From contig WPDH01000067.1 of NCBI GenBank assembly GCA_019137255.1, forward strand, positions 186,001-250,000: DNA of 64,000 nt, in the 5' to 3' direction. Within the stretch, counting starts at the first letter, position 1, and every line of letters starts with the position of its first letter. This document shows positions 58,178-64,000 of the stretch, in pieces. The notes beneath the pieces were generated by a model. That model was not told the origin of the DNA. It worked only from the letters and a program-made list of their open reading frames with translations, and did no database searches. The position numbers and the translations under genes are program-made. Source of the stretch: Corinectria fuckeliana. Its lineage: Eukaryota > Ascomycota > Sordariomycetes > Hypocreales > Nectriaceae.

Positions 58178-60370
58178 CTTGGCATTGTCTTGGCGGTCTT
58201 GGCGATGATTACAAAGTATCTATGCAGCCGAGGTACATGCGAGGCCCCCAACGCTGCGCGCAGGCAGAGGTAGCCTTTGGCATCGGTACTTCAGCGAGGT
58301 GGGCGGAGAGCGGTGCCAAGGCCGCCAAGGCTTGGCAGTCTGGGCACTGCCCCTCATCGGACAGATTCGATTGGCTTGGATTGGCCTCGCTCACCTCGGG
58401 GCCTCACACAGGCTGGCCACGGCTGCGTCAAGCGTTTTATTCGGCCGCCCAACGTCACCTGAGCCCTGAGCCATCCATTCCCCTTCCTTTCCCCATTTCC
58501 CATTTCCCATCTCCATCCCGTTCCGATCCCCCCGTCGTCTCCTCCTTCTGCCTCTGTCGCCCGGCCCCCCTGCGCCGCCGTGATCTGGACTGAACTCCAG
58601 GCCAGGGTGTCAGTCATCTGCGACGTGATCATGGGGGCGGGTCTTTCGCGTAACAATAAGGCCTGATGCGGGTGCCCGAGAGCACTATAATTAATCTAAG
58701 TTGCTATGTACAGATACCGAAAAGGCCGATCCAAGAGGGACCTTGTTCCGGGCGGTGGGGCCCGCTGCCGGATTGTCACTTTCAGTCACAGCGCGCCGGG
58801 AAACACAACAAGCCACCACTTCGCGAAACGGGTTCATTCTTGGTGCGCGTACCGGACCAAGAAAGTACAGGTGTGGCCGTGGCGACGGCAAATGGTGTGA
58901 GACCGCCGCGAGGCCCAGAATACAATCACTCGGCCAAGTCGGTGCTTAGATGTGGTCTTCCATCACCTTGATTCCTCGTCCACGAGACTCCGCATATCAG
59001 ACGGAACCCATTACGAAGTAACGGCCACAACGGGGCCATGTGGTGACTGGAATTGGGCAAGATAAAGAGCCAAGCCAGCCTACTATGACGCGCAACGGCA
59101 CGATAGACTCGGGCGAGCCAAGACAAGTGCTACACCGAGTAACCTTCTCCTGAGTCTTGGTTGCCAACTAGACTCTTGGCCACGATGGGCTGCCACACGA
59201 CTCGAGCATTCTCGGATTCATCATCAATCAAGCTTTCCGCCAGCGGTTTCCCCCCTCGCCATTCCTTCACCTAATTGGAAGGGATCTTGTCGCCCAGCAA
59301 TCCGCCATGCCTTTGCCCAGCTTTTGCCAAGCCCATCTGCCCAGCTTTTTACTTTCCACCCCGGTCTTTTTCTCCCTTGGCTCTCTTGGCGTCCTCTTGG
59401 CGTGTCTCCTCGTGGTGTCCCTGATTTGCCAAGCCCTTGGCGTGCCCCAGGCCAAGAAGCCCCCACCCGCACCGCGACCGGACACGGGGCGCCGCGTTAC
59501 GTACATCTCCCGAAAATTGCCTAATTCGGAACATGACTCCAAAGTGTGTTGACTTTATGAAATTCATGAAATTGCGTCGACTGCGAAGGGCGTCTTTGTC
59601 TTTGTCTCTACCCAAAACAAAACAAAATATTGAAAGAGTTTTGTATGCAAATGCGGGTATGCGTGCCGTGCCGTGCCATCGACGCCGGACGCCCTGCCGG
59701 ACGCTCTGCCGGCCGCCGTGGATGTCCGAGATACTCCATATTTTTCGCAGCGTCCTTTACTCACACTCATCGGCCTGTCATGTTTCCGAAGGGTCCGAGC
59801 AAGGGAAAAAAGGCGCTAGATTCGATTTCTATCTCCCGGTCTCCGGGGCGCTGTGGAGCGCCGTGGAGACCAGAGTAGCGGCCACGAGGCCGATGACACA
59901 ACGACCCGAGGGCCATGGCAACCCCGGACTAAAATCGACGACGGCTTGCATCCCGGTCACAGACTTGTGCAACTCGAATCTCACAATCTCACATCCTCCG
60001 CGCGGGCTTGTCTCCTAGCTCCGAGTATCCGCCACGAACCAACGTCCTCATCATCGGTTCATCCTCCCTTCCCCTCCCACATCCAAGCATGTATGGGCCA
60101 AGCGTGTTGCCAAGCGCAAGCCAAGAAACCCCCCAAGAAATCTTCAAGAACCCCAGTTCCTCATCAGCGCATCAACACCGTGCCAAGGGCTTGGTAATGA
60201 CGACAATGCGGCAGTGCAAGTTATCACTTGTCCTCTTCTGGCGTCTTCCGATATCAGCCTGTCCCCATTCCTCCTTGTAGTTGTGCTGTACTCTGCACGT
60301 GTATTCGCAAATCAGAGTAAAGTTGCTACTCAAGCTTTGTGGCCAAGACATAGCCTGCCTCATCCTTGGC
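58178..60370. promoter_or_regulatory. Dense array of PacC core sites (GCCAAG) upstream of pacC
   Basis: I count 23 copies of GCCAAG on either strand: starts at 58178, 58189, 58198, 58315, 58324, 58331, 58933, 59069, 59117, 59175, 59326, 59376, 59385, 59396, 59428, 59436, 59451, 60097, 60109, 60120, 60182, 60342 and 60365. One GCCAGG is at 58601. They form three tight groups (58178-58336, 59326-59456, 60097-60187), with neighbours 8-12 nt apart in places. PacC binds GCCARG, and pacC is itself alkaline-induced in Aspergillus, so an autoregulatory promoter is the natural reading. No supportable gene lies in this interval. Confidence 0.75.
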
Positions 60371-62211
60371 GCCGGTCACATCAAGCGGCCTCTACTTATC
60401 CCGTCGCCATCCCGTCACTATTCAAGCAACCAGCTCCGTCTGTCAAATAACATATGAGTATGCTTATAAACAGCTAGATTTCACCACTACAGAGGTAGAC
60501 CAATTCTTAGTTTACTGTCTTCAACTATGGCATTCGACAGCGGGAGGTAATCTATCCATTTTCAGTCAGCCAATCATGGGCTTGATGAGACGTCTTTCAT
60601 CTACTTCGTACTACAGACATCCACCTCGGGTGATCGTGAGAAAAGCCGCAAGTCTCCGCCAAAGTGTGTACATAGTATCCCCACGCTTTGATCTCCTAAG
60701 CTAACAATGAGCGTATGTATGCTCACTAGAGTGGGCATTCAGGCAGATGATCCATTAGTATCACTGGGGAAAACATAGTAATCTAAGACTGGCAATGATG
60801 TCGAGCTGCAGGCATGGATCCTTGACGTAGGTTTATTCACGTGATATGATCATCACTGCCCACCCCATCACAGCAGAGCTACGAAGTGCAAAGCTCTTTT
60901 CCCTCCAACACTCTCTCACGTCTACAAGTTGCGTTTTCAGCGACAATGCCAAAGATCTAACTTAGATCTAACATCTCACCCGTTTAGATATCTACACAAC
61001 AACCAAAGGAAAAGACTTTGCTTCAAGTGGAGCATTCTTCCTGTTTAGTGTCAATCCTGCCCTTCACTGGCATCAGATCAACGACCCAGTCTCGGAACTT
61101 GACATGACCAACAGACAGTTCTCTCTCAACGCATTAGTGCTGTGTCTAGGTCGCTTTTCAATTCACTTGAGGGTTCGAGACATATTATGGAAAGGAAAGA
61201 TCAAGACTTCCATTTGCAGAGCTGGCATGGCTCTAGCTCCTCGGAGTGACGGCCAGGAAGCTACCTAATCCCCCATTTGCGTTTTACTCCTTTTTTCGGT
61301 TGTGTTGTTGCTTATAGTTAAGCATACAAGAAACAACGATGAGGTGCGCCCATGGCGTTGGCCTCCATGGTCCATCCCGTTGTCATATCCGCATATTGTT
61401 CAAGGGTACAATATGACCCCAGTCCCCTGTTGCGTCCCCATCTATAATAATGCTATCCGTCAACTCTTGATAAAACAAAAACCCCCAACTGAATTAAAAC
61501 AGGAGTCGAGAAAGTCTCAAAACAAGCTCTATGTGAGCCGAAACGGTCAGTGCCATAACAATCCCCCACGGGCAATGTTGAAGTGCCGGTTATCAGCGTA
61601 GATGCTCAAAGCCAACTGAGTAATGGGTATGTGCAAGAAAGAAGGCCACAAGACATGACGACGCAACCTCGGGAGACTAGCCCTGCCCCATCAAGGGGTC
61701 TTTGGTTATTCAGGAGCAAGTGCTCTCAGAAATGGATGCGCCAATAGGATGATGAAAGCAAATGGACTCCAAGAGAGTAACCACAGCATGGATGGACCGC
61801 CAGCTCTTAGCAAGTCATGTCTCCATCATGCAACGTGCCCAACCACGATCCCAAATTTCCGCTCCAGGCCGTACAACGGAGACCGACGCCGTAGCCTGGG
61901 AAACGAGCGTTCGAAAAGTCCAAATACCATGCTAGCGTTTCCGCACAATCAGCTTTCAGCTACCCGTGTCAAGACAAAATACCGCCAGTTCCCAAAGACG
62001 CCAATGAAGAATGTGAAAGCCGAGGGATAGAAAGAAAAAGAAAATGTGCAAAGAGCCGTGCCATCATGAGTAGTGATATGATCTAGAGGACGCCGCCTTG
62101 ATCATGATGGGCGAACACGGTCTCCCTTGGCCCAGCCAGCCAGCCAACCCAAAGCCGAAACCGTTTCAGCAAAAGTCCGGAGCCCCAAAACGCCGCGCAT
62201 GCAGACAAATA
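60371..62211. other. Intergenic region
   Basis: About 1.8 kb with few open frames and no recognised gene; more A/T-rich than its flanks. The last part should be the 3' region of the STB3 gene. Confidence 0.5.
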
Positions 62212-63261
62212 TTATACAGAACCAAGACGGAGGAGGGCCTCGACGGCCTCTCGCTCCTGTGCGTCAGAGGTCCCCGCCAAAGCCGAAAAGTCGATGTTGG
62301 TTGGTAGAGGTGGGCGAGCCATACCGGAGCTGCCAGAGAATGATCGCAGTCCACCGGGGGTATATACTGAAGAATTGTGCCCGCGGTCAGTCTGAGCCGC
62401 AGCCATGTTGGGATACGATTCGGCTCGAAGGGCAGCAGCCCCAACAGTCGCCCAATCCTCGTCGTCGGTCACGTCCTCTGGGTCGTCGTTCATGACGACG
62501 TCATCATCTGGGGCCTCAGAGCACGAGGCTGATGCGGAGCCGTCCATGGACATCTTGTCGGCCTCGTTCTCCATCATAGAGGCGTCGTTGTCGTCATGCG
62601 AGAAGTGGGCGGATCCAGCGCCGCTCGACGCAGCGAGTCTGAGACGCTCTTGGCCTCTACCTCTGGTCTTGTTGATGGGAATGCCAGTGCCGTAGGACGA
62701 TGGTGGCGTACCCTGACGGTGTCGCGCCGGTTGTCCTCGCTGACGAGCATCCCATCGACCCCATCCTACCTTCTCAAACTCCACGTCTCGTTCAACTCCT
62801 CCTCTTTCCCCTCCACGGCCCTCCAATGCTCCCACAACCAATCTCCGCGCCTTGGCGGGCGGGATGCCCGAGAACCCCGGTACCGAGGTGGTTAGGTATC
62901 CCATGATGTGCCTGATGGCCAGGGGCCCGTGGTTGAGCAGGATCTCCGGCAGGTGATGCTTGGAGAGGAGGGCGCTGGTGATGGCGCCCGATGCCTCAAG
63001 GAGCGCAGGCGAGACTGATCGGCCGCTATCGGCCGGCTCGTGGAGGTCGAGGTCGGAGTCGATGGGCTCGAGCTTGGCCTTATGAAGCTGCGCCTTGAGC
63101 CCGTGAGGAGGGAGGGCGGGGGAGATGGAGTTGGGAGGGGTTGGGAGGGGTTGAGATCGTGTCACAGTCGCAGGGACACTCCGAGCCGCTACAACAGTTA
63201 AGTTGTCTCGGCTCAAGGAGGCCTGGGGGATATCACGGGCAGACGCTGCCATGGTAGCCAT
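62212..63261 (-). CDS. STB3: Stb3-like Sin3-binding protein
   Basis: Yeast Stb3 binds the RRPE element of ribosome-biogenesis promoters and recruits the Sin3/Rpd3 deacetylase when TOR signalling is low. One exon, 349 residues. The family core lies at about residues 95-172: SALLSKHHLPEILLNHGPLAIRHIMGYLTTSVPGFSGIPPAKARRLVVGALEGRG, followed by DVEFEKVGWGRWDARQRG. The rest is Ser/Pro-rich, with an acidic tail containing DDEDWATVGAAALRAESYPNM, a commonly conserved patch in filamentous fungal homologues, and a short C-terminal helix AQEREAVEALLRLGSV. Two ATGs open the frame (63261 and 63252); the first was taken. A probable leader intron lies just upstream. Confidence 0.88.
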   Translation of the reverse strand: MATMAASARDIPQASLSRDNLTVVAARSVPATVTRSQPLPTPPNSISPALPPHGLKAQLHKAKLEPIDSDLDLHEPADSGRSVSPALLEASGAITSALLSKHHLPEILLNHGPLAIRHIMGYLTTSVPGFSGIPPAKARRLVVGALEGRGGERGGVERDVEFEKVGWGRWDARQRGQPARHRQGTPPSSYGTGIPINKTRGRGQERLRLAASSGAGSAHFSHDDNDASMMENEADKMSMDGSASASCSEAPDDDVVMNDDPEDVTDDEDWATVGAAALRAESYPNMAAAQTDRGHNSSVYTPGGLRSFSGSSGMARPPLPTNIDFSALAGTSDAQEREAVEALLRLGSV

Positions 63262-63301
63262 GATTGCCGGTATTCGGTTTGGGGTTCGCTTCCGAACAAG
63301 T

Positions 63302-63463
63302 CTGCAGGAAAAGCGTGTGGTCAGCGATGGGAAGTCTTCGGCTGCGGCGATGGGCGCAATGCGACGCAGTCTTGGAGGGGATGGGAGCAGCAGCAGGAAT
63401 ACGTGGTAGTGATTGGGGATGTTGACTCATGCGACTCGGGCGCATGGCAAGGAAGATACGTAC
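63302..63463 (-). other. Probable 5'-leader intron of STB3
   Basis: On the minus strand a strong donor (CCAG then GTACGT) at 63463 pairs with TTTCCTGCAG ending at 63302, 40 nt before the start codon. It is 162 nt and contains no required coding frame. Confidence 0.6.
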
Positions 63464-64000
63464 CTGGTTCAGAAGCTGGAAGGACTGATCGCTAACAACA
63501 GTTAAGCTGGAGCGACGGAAACGGTATTGGCAGGCTTGGCAGAGCTGACGCGATGATCTGGACTGTGACAGATGACTCTTGATGTGAATGTGTTTTTCGT
63601 TGTGCTGTGTTGTTGTTGCTTGAGGAAGAGGAAAGGGAGGGACGGAGTTGCGACGGTCGGATACAAGTATAAGCAGCCCAGGCAGGTGAGCCTGTGAGTC
63701 TTCCGGTACGTATCTCCAGGTAGGTACCTTGAGTACCTCACCTACCGTCCCGTCCGTACGTACTGGGGGCAGGGAGCGACTCATCAGTGAGAGCGATAGG
63801 CCAGTCCGGGGAGGGGGGCGTGTAATTTCCTGAGCCACCTTTATAGATATTTTAGCACCCGACAACAAAGGTAACGAACGCCTCAGCAGCTAAGCACACC
63901 CCCCAGTCTCCACGAGATGGATGCTCAACATGCTGTAGGTACGACGACCGAGTTATGCAGTAAACCATAAAGTCCCCGTGTTTTCGTTCGTCTTTTTGGG
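63464..64000. promoter_or_regulatory. Upstream region of STB3 to window end
   Basis: Lies upstream of the minus-strand STB3 start. It contains GTAGGTACCTTGAGTACCTCACC words near 63721-63743 and no supportable gene. The promoter of STB3 should be here. Confidence 0.45.

Noticed and set aside
59307..59552. Short frame with a hydrophobic stretch resembling a signal peptide
   Set aside because: It lies over the densest GCCAAG/CTTGGC cluster, and the hydrophobic run is a by-product of TTGGC/CTTGG words; no other sign of a gene.

Overview
The window looks like chromosomal DNA of a filamentous ascomycete, most likely a Sordariomycete. The basis is intron-rich genes (introns mostly about 45-165 nt, GT..AG, with recognisable CTAAC/CTGAC branch sites), CT-rich leaders, two Zn2Cys6 regulators, a PacC homologue, and intergenic DNA peppered with TAGGTA/TACCTA words. 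I cannot name the species. There are no phage, plasmid, CRISPR, rRNA or tRNA features that I can support.

Layout. 1-3070: no supportable gene. 3071-4906 (+): Zn2Cys6 regulator. 6925-9720 (+): C2H2 zinc-finger protein with a long leader and a ~1 kb first intron. 11779-17253: a compact housekeeping block of triosephosphate isomerase (+), mitochondrial ribosomal protein mL43 (-), U1 snRNP 70K (+) and the ribosome-assembly factor Mrt4 (-). About 17698-18804 (-): a decayed L-threonine aldolase. 20485-21858 (+): D-amino-acid oxidase. 22687-24476 (+): G3BP/Nxt3-type NTF2+RRM protein. 24.5-29.8 kb: a gene-poor stretch with microsatellites and a poly-C/N tract. 29792-31182 (+): PH-domain protein. 32059-39323 (all -): kinetochore Nnf1, a mitochondrial DUF1640 (Fmp32/CCDC90) protein and a large Pumilio protein. 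39.3-46.9 kb: a second gene-poor stretch. 46941-47513 (+): a small one-pass membrane protein with two LPxY motifs. 48451-51330 (-): a regulator with two complete Zn2Cys6 clusters in one chain. 53801-54214 (-): a small secreted protein made of two CCCC-type cysteine repeats. 55838-57854 (-): PacC, followed upstream by about 2.2 kb carrying 23 copies of the PacC core site. 62212-63261 (-): Stb3/Sin3-binding protein.

Genes working together: most loci are unrelated housekeeping or regulatory genes. The clearest functional links are PacC with the dense GCCAAG array upstream of its own start (autoregulation), and the threonine aldolase relic next to a D-amino-acid oxidase (both amino-acid catabolic). 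The items most worth follow-up are the tandem Zn2Cys6 protein, the duplicated CCCC secreted protein with a KR site before each repeat, and the PacC site array.

Exon coordinates were derived by eye from frame continuity and splice consensus; transcript data would be needed to confirm them.
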